DNA of 64,000 bases from Trichopria drosophilae (taxonomy: Eukaryota; Arthropoda; Insecta; Hymenoptera; Diapriidae): the NCBI GenBank assembly GCA_030407085.1, contig CM059585.1, forward strand, positions 113,139,501 to 113,203,500. Reading direction: 5' to 3'. Both the position numbers and the translations under genes were made by a program. Positions 22,152 to 33,304 of the stretch are shown here, piece after piece (position 1 is the first letter of the stretch; each line of letters opens with the position of its first letter). Under the pieces are notes generated by a model that made no database searches, had not been told where the DNA came from, and saw nothing but the letters and a program-made list of their open reading frames with translations.

Positions 22152-23934
22152 GCAGCAGACAATTAAAAGCTTATACGTAATGTATCAAGAATTAAATAAT
22201 GTGTTGTCGTGATGTATTAATTTATATAATTCACTTACTATATAATGTAATACAAGTAATGAACGTCATATGTATATTGTCTTTTATTCGTGCTACTATT
22301 TATGTATTCGAATTTTTTGAAAATAGTTTGGGAAAGTATACGCAGCATTATTATGAATTTAGGTTGATCCTCTCGTGTCATACAAAAATTAAGCAGATAC
22401 ATTAAATCGATAAGTCGATTTAAAGCAAAGTTTCCACATTTTGCCAATATTATTAGATTTATCACATGCTACTGTGACATTATCCGTATTAGCAGTCGTG
22501 AAGGGAAAGTTAGGGTTATTTTTTTAAAAAGGTTTTTGTACCCATTCATTTTTTATTAACACAACGTTCTTCAAATGTAATATGACTTTTTTTTAATGTT
22601 GTGATTTACAATATTACCAGTGACCGTATTCCAGACCTCAATTTTTTAACGTATTAACTTATTTGAAGAGTATTCTCAGTATCTTTGATGATGTTAATGA
22701 CATTAGAGACATTTTTGCCCGAATTATTTAAATTGTTAGGTACTTGAAGTTTTTTTATATATACGTCAGTCCTGCATTTGTAACTTTCGGTGAATATAAA
22801 TATTATTGATACATATAAATTAAAAATTTGTATTTTACTTCGACCCAGACCTTAGGTCTGGACGAAGTATTGAATTTGGTCACTTCGGGCATAAACATTA
22901 CCCTATAGTTTTCCATCAAATGTCGACGTTTCAGACTCTAAGGACCCCAATTCAACAATTAACAAAATTTGTATCCGTGATCTTATACGTACGTATTATC
23001 AGCGAAATTTTCATTTAGTGTAATAAAAAGTCTGTAGTAGTATTAGTAAAGTTTTAGTATCTAGTATTAAAATGTTTTCGTATCTCGCTCAGTGTGAACG
23101 TTTACAAAATAGTAATTTTAAGCAATGACACTTCAAGAAGTCTGATGATCGTTCTTACTAAAAACCTACAGATATTATTCTATTTTTTAGATTTTAGCAC
23201 TGTAGTCTATCTCGTACGTTTGTAACACTGTTGACTAGGCAACAGGTGGTTGACTAGGCCAATCCAAAGGCTACATGCTACGGTTTGTTTGTGTATAGAA
23301 TTATCAGATTTGAAATTTTCTGTTGAAATAACAGTTTTTGAAGGATAAACCTTTGTAATGAATTGTAATGCCTGTAAAAATAAAAAATGTACTATTGCAT
23401 TGCTATTATAACATTCATATCATTTTACAAGCAGAATGTTAATATATTTTTTTATAGTAACGTACTGCATTATAATAATTCATATTAAATTTAATTTCTC
23501 TGACGTTTTAAAATAATTAGAGATATTAAGTATTGATAATTTTATAATTAATTCCTTTATATCTACATATATTTATATAATCTCATAATTTTTACCTTTT
23601 ATGTTTTTTATTCTTATTTTCCTATTATTTATTGAATTTCCTGAATTGTATAATTTTCTGGCTTTTCTTGTACAAAATCCTTTTTTTTGTGTTGTTTTTT
23701 GCAAATTTCTATTAATTTTAGCCGATATATTTTAATACTTAATATTTCTAATGCACTTCATTATGATTATCAATTATCATCCCTATGTCATTATCCGATA
23801 TCATGGACATATACTCGTCCTCTGATACAACCACTGCCAAGTTCTATTATAGCAGCAATATCTTAATAGTCACACATCATAGTTAATACCATTCGACAAA
23901 CATCGTGGCAATGCTAATATAATCATCATCAAAC
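22152..23934. other. Intergenic DNA downstream of the ankyrin cluster, no gene seen
   Basis: No supported gene is present. ATTAAA at 22162 may serve copy 3. A 32-bp perfect-arm hairpin lies at 22837-22868 and is listed separately. Confidence 0.5.
22837..22868. repeat. Short near-perfect palindrome
   Basis: ACTTCGACCCAGACCT is followed directly by AGGTCTGG-ACGAAGT. The arms are about 15 bp with one unpaired base and almost no loop, about 690 bases after copy 3. It could be a MITE relic or a cruciform-prone site. Confidence 0.7.
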
Positions 23935-25535
23935 TACACTATCATTTTTTTCCATTATCGCCATCATCTGATATTATCATCGCCGTCAATATCATCGTCA
24001 TCGTCATCATCAATGTCATCATCAACGTGATCGATTGCATCATCACTGACATCGATATCCTCATCGCCATCATCATCATCATCATTCGATATTATCTTCA
24101 GCAAAATGTTCATATTTTCCACTAATTTTGTAATTTTTGTCGTAATGTACATCATTATCATTCACAATACGCTTCAACTTTATCATCCGACTTCACGGTA
24201 ATTGTTTGATATCATGATCATCATTGTTATCATATTTAGTAACATCGTTGCCACCATCATCGTCATTGGAATCATAATTAGCATCATCGTTGTCATCATC
24301 ATCGTCAACTTCACCATCTTCATCATTATTATCGTCATGAACATTGACAGCATCAACATTATCATCGTCATCATTAGCGTCATCAACATCATCGTCGTCA
24401 TTGCTATTGCTATAGTGATCAACATCGACATCGTCATCATCATAATTGTCATAAATTTTATCATACAATATACCATAATCCCCGGATATCATCATCATCA
24501 TCATCTTCATCATCATTAACATTCAATATTATCAACGTCATCCAATGTCAACTTAACTATGCAAGTATGCCATAATCGTTTGATAATATCGATATCATCC
24601 CCATCATCTGACGTTACAATCATGATCATCGTCCTCTTCATCATTATTCTCAGCATACGCATTGTCACCATCATCGTCATCGTGTTCTTCATTATTCTCA
24701 CCATCCCCTTCATCATCATCATTATCATCACAATTATCATCGTCATTATTATCGTCATGAACTTCGTCAGCATCACCATTGTCACCATAGTCAATACAGT
24801 CAACTCCGTCAACGTCATCATCGTCAACCGACTTGATGGTAATTGTTCGACATCCATTTTACGTATCATCTTCACCGCCGGCATCCTCAGCATTAATCAT
24901 TGTCACCATCACCATCATTCTTATCATATTTAGCACTATCATTGTCACCATCATCGTCTTCACCAGCATAATCATTGTCAACTTCATCATCATTGTTATC
25001 ATAATCAGCCTCATCGTCATCGTCATCGTCAACTTCACCATCCTCATCATTATTATCGCCATGAAAATTGACAGCATCGCCATTATCGTCATTGTTATTG
25101 CCATAAACATCCTAACCATCATCATCATCATTATCGTTAGCATCAACATCATCATCATCATCGTCATTCTTATCGTTATCAATACGAACGCATCGTCGTC
25201 CTCATCGTCATTGTTATGGTCATCATATCATCGTCGTATGTATCATCGTAGAATATATCATAATCACCGAACATCGTCATCATCAACATTTGACAATATC
25301 AGCGTTACCAATTTTGACATAACTTATGTAAGTATGCTGGAATCATTTGACATCAGCCATATTATCTCCATCATTCGACTTATCGGTCATCATCGTCATA
25401 GTCATCATCAGCATGGTCATTATCATTGTTGATATCATCGAGATCGTCACCATCGACTTTATACTCATCAGTATCTTGATCATCACTAGCGTTATCGCCA
25501 TAATCATCATCTTTACAATTGATAACACCCACATT
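23935..25535. repeat. CAT/ATC-rich simple-sequence tract, about 1.6 kb
   Basis: The plus strand is dominated by CATCATCGTCATC-type triplets with substitutions, almost without interruption. All the frames of 60-200 residues reported across it on both strands are low-complexity strings (I/V/S on plus, D or M/T on minus) and are not genes. Confidence 0.9.
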
Positions 25536-25543
25536 TATAAATG

Positions 25544-25630
25544 CCTGAGTAGAAATTTGTTCAGGCCCTGATCAGGGTGTAACGCTTTCGGTCAGGCCCT
25601 GATCAGGGCCCTAATAAATTTCTACTCGGG
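25544..25630. mobile_element. 87-bp inverted-repeat element of the CAGGCCCTGATCAGG family
   Basis: CCTGAGTAGAAATTTGTTCA at the left and its inverse ending AAATTTCTACTCGGG at the right enclose two CAGGCCCTGATCAGGG palindromes. The same ends flank the larger 28071-29687 region. This is a very small non-autonomous element. Confidence 0.7.
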
Positions 25631-28070
25631 TGAGTTCTTATTCGCTAAGGAGCATCACCTCAGCGTTTATCGAAGCAAGAAATTTTACTTTCAAATAATG
25701 ATACATTTTTAAATATTGTTTATGAATGCTAATAACTATTTGTGACATACAGACCAAATAAGGCAAATAAACTCATTATCATTGTAAAATGACAGACGAT
25801 ACTTTAACTTCGAAATTGAATGCTTGTCCCACTTGAATGTGGTCAATGCTGCCGTATTGATATGAACAATGTTGCAGAATTTCAGAATTTTCTGAATGTA
25901 TGCAATTCAGTGATACCAATGACCGAGTAGAAGATTAACGAAATTTATGACACCGTTTACCAAATACTGTATGCTGCGTTTATCCTCGTGCCAGATGCAG
26001 CGAGAAATTTTTCATCGTCGAATCCCGTATTCAATATATTACTGGAGATATTTGAGGTTATATATTTGTTATTGAATGTCATGATTTATATGTTTATGCC
26101 ATCAAAATAATAATTCTTTAAACTTATTTCGTAAATTTATAGGCGGGAAATAAATCAGGAATTTTCGAACAATTCCTCTAAAAATGAAAGAGAATTATAA
26201 ATTTTGTAATAATTTTTCTTTAATTTCAGTTTACTTTATAACAAACACTTCTATGTTTTCGAGTGGCATAAAATATGTATGGTGTATTTATGTTACGCAC
26301 CAACGCAGAAACGTATTAATTTTATATATAGAAAATTTGCGGTTCGCAATAAAGCCATTCCGGGAAAGTTATGGATCCAATCACCACCCAGCACGGTGAT
26401 ACCTACCAACATAGATATTCTGCCGAAATCATGGAAAACGTATTTGTAGTCTCTGGGAGCAGCCGCGAATCTGATTATTAATTCAATTAGAGCCGAGCGA
26501 TTATCTCGGAATAACAAGTCATTCATGCGCCATATTCGCCCACTGAATTTCCGGACTATAATATTTGAACAATGATGCGGTTTGTGTCGGTTGTTTTCGG
26601 CACCTTTATTTTCGGTACCTTTATGCGGTAATAAAACCTTAAAACCACCAGGAAAGAAAGAAAAAGTTTTTTCAAAAACCAATGAATCGAAAAAATAGTC
26701 ATCCCTTTACGGCGCAGCATACGAATGTTCAATCAGTTATTCGTCTTGAATTCTTGATGTTAATTCTTTTACATTCAGTTTTGGAAGCATCACTGTCGTT
26801 CTTTTTGGAAAACTTCTAAGATGTTAAAGATGACAAGCTTCGGTTTTTAATAACTCAAGTTATTAGGAGACTAGCAGAATCAAACTTATTATATGGAAAA
26901 GATAGAAAATATAAAAATTGATGCGGTTGTCTAGAAATTTGGTACTCGGTGGTTTTCGGGTTCGATCGATTCAAATTCAACGTAGAACTTATAATATTCT
27001 GCGACTACAATAAATATCAGAAAAAAACTTTCCTGACGGTTTCCTGAAGTTGAAGTCACTAATACGATTTTGAATTCAACATCAACAACGCCAGAACCGT
27101 CAAATACAATTACGGAACATTTATAATTGAAATAATTAATTCACTAAATGAAATAATATTGTATTAATAACCAGTACCATCATCAATTTTCACCATTTTA
27201 AAATTCACTTTATTTATTTGAAATTGTCAAAGTGCAACATTAACTAAAATTATCTTGCCTACAATCCGTTATTATTTCGAGTGGTTTGTTATTTCGAATA
27301 ATACCGCTCGCTCATCAGATATTTTAATAACATCTGCTTACTGAAAATGGTAGAAACATTGATATAAAAATGTATGAAACGCTAAAATGTTTTCGTCTGC
27401 GAAATCCTTCTATTTTTATTTAAATTGTAACGTATTCAGTTCCCATTTATATTTAACAAATTTAAAAGCCGCTCTGTGTTTCGAGCGGAATCTAAAAATG
27501 AACCGTTGTACAAATACGCTAATATGAAAACGAAATCAATTTCACAATGGTGGTACGCATCATGTGGAAGTTGGAACTTTCAATAATCCACGTGTGCGGG
27601 TATATAAATTAGTCTGTGATTAAAATCAGTAAACGTTTCTAATGCCGCGTTTGTTGCAGGTTTGGATTTAGATCTTGCAATGACTTTAGATTTATGTATA
27701 TAATATTCTAACACGAGATATTCTTGTATGTTGGCTTTACAAAAAATCAATGCATTTATAAATCAAGGAGAAGTAAAGCAGCTAAAACGTTCAATTATAA
27801 AATTGCTAATTATTACGATACTAACATTTAGTTAGTACTGAGAATTGTTTTTCGAATTTATGGTCCTGGTCAGGCCCTAATCAAGTTATCAAAAAATACA
27901 GTAGGGTATGCTCGGGAATATTATTTTTTATTTGATCCGGGACTGATCAGAGTTCCTGACATCAGACTCTAGTGACCTACGATGTAAATCTACGATGTAC
28001 AATTATCATGGTTCGCTAAAGGGAAACTATATCTAGTGACAATAATAAAGAAACTAACTATAACTAACTA
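25631..28070. other. Intergenic DNA, no gene recognised
   Basis: The 129-codon minus frame at 26293-26682 begins at a TTG and has no motif I recognise; it lies in a locally GC-richer patch. A degraded copy of the CAGGCCCTGATCAG family is visible at about 27866-27970. Confidence 0.45.
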
Positions 28071-28128
28071 CCCGAGCAGAAATCTGTCCAGGCTGCCTGA
28101 AAACTTAGCAGGGCCTGATCAGGCATCA

Positions 28129-28345
28129 ATCAGGCCCGCCTGATAAGCTGTACCATATCACTCCCGGATCAGGCCCTGAACAGGCAGACATCAGGCGCGC
28201 CTGATAATGTGCCTTGTCACTTCCGGATCAGGCCCTGACCAGGCTGCAATCAGGCGCGCCTGATAAGGTGTCCATTGTCACTCCCGGATCAGGCCCTGAA
28301 CAGGCAGCAGTCATGCGCGCCTGATAAGATGGATCTTAATACTGC
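28129..28345. repeat. Tandem array, unit about 60 bp, 3.5 copies
   Basis: Units start at about 28129, 28190, 28249 and 28311, with lengths 61, 59 and 62. Each carries the palindrome ATCAGGCGCGCCTGAT (one base changed in unit 1) and the block CGGATCAGGCCCTGAACAGG. The array is GC-rich against AT-rich surroundings. Confidence 0.85.
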
Positions 28346-29128
28346 CGGACCATGCACTCGTCAGAGGACTACAACCTGCATCTTATCAGGCAAACGTAGT
28401 TGTTGCCTGACCATGTTCGAAACAAAGGATTGCAAAGCAAACTTTACTTGAAGCTGCATATAAGAATTTGTTATAAACATCATTAAAAGAGGTTTCACGA
28501 GAAATATGAATGCGACATTTGGTTCTACGTTATAAATTATGTGAAAAACGTACATGTATTATTGTAGTACTATTATATAGACTAAATAACAATAATAGAT
28601 ATACGTTTCATAGATAATTTACTCCGTAATATCGATTGCCGCGAATAGATTTTGTCTAAAACCGTGTTTGACGAAATTGTTTATAAAATATTAATATAAA
28701 TAATTATATAATTATAAATAAGAAAACGCACATATTTCATTTTTATCAAATATCCTATGTCCAGTTGTTAATTTGGCGCTAACCGCCATGTGATTAGCAT
28801 GGGCCAAAGCTGATTTTCGATCATATTATTTACTTATTATTTTTAACAACAAATTTACGACTTTTAACAAAACATCGTACATATTTTCGGTTCAATTTTT
28901 CTCTTAGATTAGATTAAAACCGCCAGATTTAATATAGAACCATTATTGCCGAAGTTGTTTCTTGACAAAATGTTATAAACTATTATTTTTTATGAACAAA
29001 AAAACACGGTTATTTGATTTTTGGCAGGTATTTTATTGACGATAGTTGGTTTGACGCTATCTGAGTTGTGCTAGGTATAGGCCTTAATGGGTTATAGAAG
29101 ACACGATTTTTTATAAAATGCTGCAATT

Positions 29129-29199
29129 ACGAGCGTAGCGTAGTGGTTAAGGCGCCAGCGTAGTGAGCGAGAGACCCGCGTTCGATTCCCAGTCGGGGT
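29129..29199 (+). repeat. tRNA-like sequence, probable SINE head or tRNA relic
   Basis: TAGCGTAGTGG at 29136-29146 fits the RNA polymerase III A box. GTTCGATTC at 29180-29188 fits the B box, 33 bases later as in a tRNA. The acceptor arms (ACGAGCG against TCGGGGT) and the T stem pair poorly, so it is not a functional tRNA. A T-rich run follows at about 29203. Confidence 0.55.
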
Positions 29200-29687
29200 A
29201 AAATTTTTTCTTATTTATTTGGGAGCATTGAAAAATACAAATACAGGATGCGATATATAAAAGTATAATATAAAATATTAATAATATAAAACATTTTTAA
29301 TGTTTAAAAATTAAATTCAGAAATAAAAATTAACATAATCATTCGAATGACACATTATGAAATGTTGGATTAATAATATAATAAATATATACAATTAAAT
29401 ATAAAGTGTATATAAAAGTGACTCGTACGTGTGTTTGATTCATTTTATTTCATTATTATTGTTATAACGAACTTTAGAGGTACCTCATCAGGCCCTTATA
29501 AAGCCCTGATCAAGCCCTGACAGAGGCCTGGCCAGGGCCTTATTTCAGGATGCCTGATCAGGCCCGGACCAAAATAATCGTTACGTTTCTGATCAGGCCC
29601 TGATAGGGTAGCCTGATAAGGGCCTGAAATATAATCAGGCAGCCTGAGCAGGACCTGATCAGGGCCGTATCGAAATTTCTACTCGAG

Positions 29688-31980
29688 TAAGCAAGTTCTT
29701 GTAGCCATCTCACAAGTTTTTGTCCTGGACGTAAGATACATAATAGGCAAATAAAAAAATTTATTTATTCTGTAATTTTTTAAAAGTGAGATTCATAATT
29801 AAGTAACAATATCAAGCGTTGATTTTTAATCGCTTAATTAAATGTCTTTCAGTTTATTAATACGAAATATTTATAACGAATATTTATATGGCTGAAATAT
29901 GTTTCTAGCGCCTCTGGCGAAATCTTTTCAATTCTCGAACAGAAGGCTGAAAATATCCGACATTTCGAAAAAAAAATTTCAAAGAAATAAACACGTCGAT
30001 AAGCGGTTAGTAACTTTTTGATTTGTCGGTTTTTCGACCGGCACCTGAAAGCACAAAAGCAACCCACTCTTAAAGTGAGGTTATATTTATTATACATGGT
30101 ATTATGTAAACAAACGCACAAGCGACGAACGATAAAACTCCGATTATCCATAAATTGAAAATATTTTTGTAATTTTCGTAAATAAAAATCTCTGAGTGTA
30201 AATTATAAACAACTTTTTGCTTTGTTTTAAAGGAAGAAGGTACAAACGCTATTTTTAAAATTTAAATAAACTTTTTCCCAGAATGTAATGTGTTATTGCA
30301 TGATATTAATATGAGTTCGACAAATAGTCGTGAAATGAAAAATATAAACAACCCTGTAAAAAAACAAAAAAAAATAAAACTATTTTGAATCGTGAAAGGT
30401 ATACAATACAATAAACGAGGTATGGGATTGATAACGACGGAAAGGATAAAACCGCCCGCAGTATAAAATAGAATACATATCGTATCAAAACGTGATCTTC
30501 ATTTCACACAAGTTAAAAACAAACTGAAAATATGAAATCTGTTGGCAATAATGCAGACCGTAATATAAAAGCGCTTAAAAAGCATAAGGATTAAAGATCA
30601 ATAATATGCGAACAAAAATTGGCCTCAAAATATTGAAAAATGTAATTAACCTATTCACTTATTTAATAAATAAGTCTTATTACCTAGTATCCAACATCAT
30701 AAAAATCGGTTATTAAAACTTCTAAATAATAGAATATGATACAGCAGCCCTCTCTTAAGTCAGTATATTATTTAAACACTAATAGTTTTTAAATAATTAG
30801 AGAAATATTCAAAATTCTTGCTGACTATAAATAAATTGTAAATAAAAACGAGTTCATATTTCAATTTAGTATTATATTTTAATATTATATTCCACTTTTG
30901 TAATCCATTCTTATAATTTTTTGAGGTTATCTCTGACGTAACTGGGCCTTTTTTATTGCAGATTCGTGAAAAGCAGGTCAAAATGCATAGGAATAATACG
31001 AATTTCCACACCTGGCAAGCCATGCTCTTGTTTTTTGAGCCTGTTCACAGTAAAAACATATTATTTTAACACTCCGGTAGTAGAACTGGATTTTGCGCCC
31101 TGCAGTGAAATATTCGGGATGTATTAAAAAAATTATTAGTGACAACGGTCATAGCCAGGCAGATTTAACGTTACTCCAACCGCTCCAAACAGACGCGTCC
31201 CCAGCGTTTTGATTCACATATTTAATATGTGGCAAATGCATTGCATAATAGATTGCATTAAAATAACAGTTTTATAATATAAATTAAGGACAACAAAATA
31301 AACGAAAGAAATATTAAACATTTGCTAGAAATGGAGCAAACATAAGCCTCCATGGAAATGTATTAAAATACACAACAATTACAACTGCGATGTATATACT
31401 TAATGACTTGTTTAAAACTAAAACAGTACTTTTCGATTCATGACCGTAAAGGAATATTTTTCTACAAATTAGTATATTGTGTATAGCGAGCACGTGTATC
31501 TTACGTACGACATCGATTTGCATATCATATTTTTTATTATACAGAGGGCGTAAAGTACTTTGAGCATTTTTTACATTTTTTAAATTCAGTTTACTCAAAC
31601 TTGAAACAAAATGTTGTCCGCATGTGCGAAAATGCTAACGAAGTAACCTTTACGTACGAAAAAGTTGTGCATAATAATTGTACTAAACTCCAATTAGTAC
31701 AATTAGCACGATTAACAATTCTTGACATTAAAAACAAATTCAATAAATTTGAGACAAATCATTATCGACATAAAATTGATCGATCTTTCAGATTCTTCTA
31801 TCAAAATATGCCTACAATAAAAGTTTAAAAAGTTATAAATAATTATTCACAAAAAACGCGATTTTTTCCTCCATACAAAATTTTTAATTAATATTTTCAT
31901 GTCAAACAAGACAATTCACGGGGTCAAAGCTTTAAAATATCGTGCCTTTAATGTCTCAGCTATAAATATTCGTAATAACA
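29688..31980. other. Intergenic DNA, no gene seen
   Basis: Frames up to 100 codons (29849-30151 and 31314-31598, minus) lack recognisable residues or supporting signals. No repeat ends were found. Confidence 0.45.
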
Positions 31981-33304
31981 TATGAGAAAATTAAAGATGG
32001 CGGCTCCAAAATGGCGACTGTAGCTATTTTTTTGTAAAATATTAGCTTGGTGTAACAAAACTTTGAAAATAATCCGATCTTGATAAAACTTACTACCCAT
32101 TAATTTGTTGAGTCTCCGGGTATTACTTTCACTTTATTTTTAAAAAATATAAAATGGCGGATCCAATATGGCGGCCAAAAATTATATTTTTTTTAAATTT
32201 TCATGTATGGAGTTTTCTTAGGTCGCTGGTCATGGAAATGAAGTCATTTTCAAAGATTCAAAATTACGAAAATGTAGTCGTTTTTTCAAGAATTTTGAGT
32301 GGCAAATTCAATATGGCGGTAAATCGCTGATTTACTGTTATGAAACTTAGTAAATCGGGGTTTTGGATCTCTGATTACGAATTTTGAGTAACTTTTATAA
32401 AATTGAAAATATCGGATCCAATGTCACGGTCGAAAATTTCATTTTATTTTGATTTAACTTCACTGAGATACCGTTAATCAATGCAATATATAATTTTGAC
32501 TATATAAGTTTTCGATTGAACCTCCTGGGATCAAAAGTGCTTACGCTTGGCTTCTACTGGAAAAGTATTGTCCAATAGTCAATTTTCAAAAATTTTTTAA
32601 ATTTAAATTTACAAAGGCAATCCTTATGCAGGATAAAAAGCTCAAAAGGCAGGACAAAATTGTGTACCTTTTTTAATTTGTTTATAATAAAATATAAATT
32701 TTTGTTTTTTGTTCAACTCGTGATTACTCGGTCAATTTTAAGAATTTCGGATTGAAACAAAATGTAAATTACAGACTGAACATTTTTATTAACAAATGTA
32801 AACAGAAAAAAATGAAGATGTTTATAAACAAAAAAATGACCAACAAAAGTAAAAAACCTCCCTGTGTCTATTTTTAACAAAAGTAATCAATTTTTTTTCA
32901 AATTTTGTCCGCCATACGGCGTTTAACATTATTAATTTTTTCAAATAACTCGTAATTTGCAATCAAAGACTCTGAAACCCAGTTTCATCAATATAAAATG
33001 AAGTTTTTAATTTTTGGCCGCCATATTGAATCGGCTATTTTAAATTTTTTAAAAATAACTTTAAATTTGTACTCTGAGATCCCAGAAACTTATGGATACT
33101 ATGTTTTATGAACATCGGATAATTTTTGAAGATTTCGTACACTTTGCTAATATTTTACAAAAAAAAGATTTAGTCGCCTTTTTAAAGCCGCCATCTTCAG
33201 CTTTCCCATATATTTTATCTCGAATTTTTTGAACTGGATTTTAATGTCAAAAAATATTCCGAAAATCTTTACAAAATTTGTGTCCTCTTGGGTGTTAATG
33301 GGTT
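31981..33304. repeat. Run of AATGGCGGATCC modules ending in a MITE-type terminus
   Basis: Modules appear near 32000, 32153, 32300, 32400, 32920, 33015 and 33190, for example AAAATGGCGGATCCAATATG. The run ends GGGTGTTAATGGG followed by TTGA (33301-33304), a decayed TTAA-type right end. No left end was recognised. Confidence 0.6.

Larger units (their letters stand above)
28071..29687. mobile_element. Larger CAGGCCCTGATCAGG-family element or composite
   Basis: CCCGAGCAGAAATCTG at 28071 and an inverted AAATTTCTACTCGAG ending at 29687 match the ends of the 87-bp element at 25544. Between them lie a roughly 60-bp tandem array, a tRNA-like sequence and a second cluster of CAGGCCCTGATCAGG palindromes (29486-29665). 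It may be one 1.6-kb element or two neighbouring small ones. Confidence 0.45.

Noticed and set aside
24183..25534. Many open frames of 60-200 codons on both strands
   Set aside because: They are translations of the CAT/ATC simple-sequence tract in different frames (poly I/V/S, poly D, poly M/T) and have no independent content.
26293..26682. 129-codon minus-strand coding region
   Set aside because: It begins at TTG, has no motif and no splice or polyadenylation support.
28129..28345. CRISPR-like regular repeats
   Set aside because: Units are contiguous 60-bp tandem copies without unique spacers, in a eukaryotic context.
29129..29199. A functional tRNA gene
   Set aside because: A and B boxes fit, but the acceptor and T stems do not pair.
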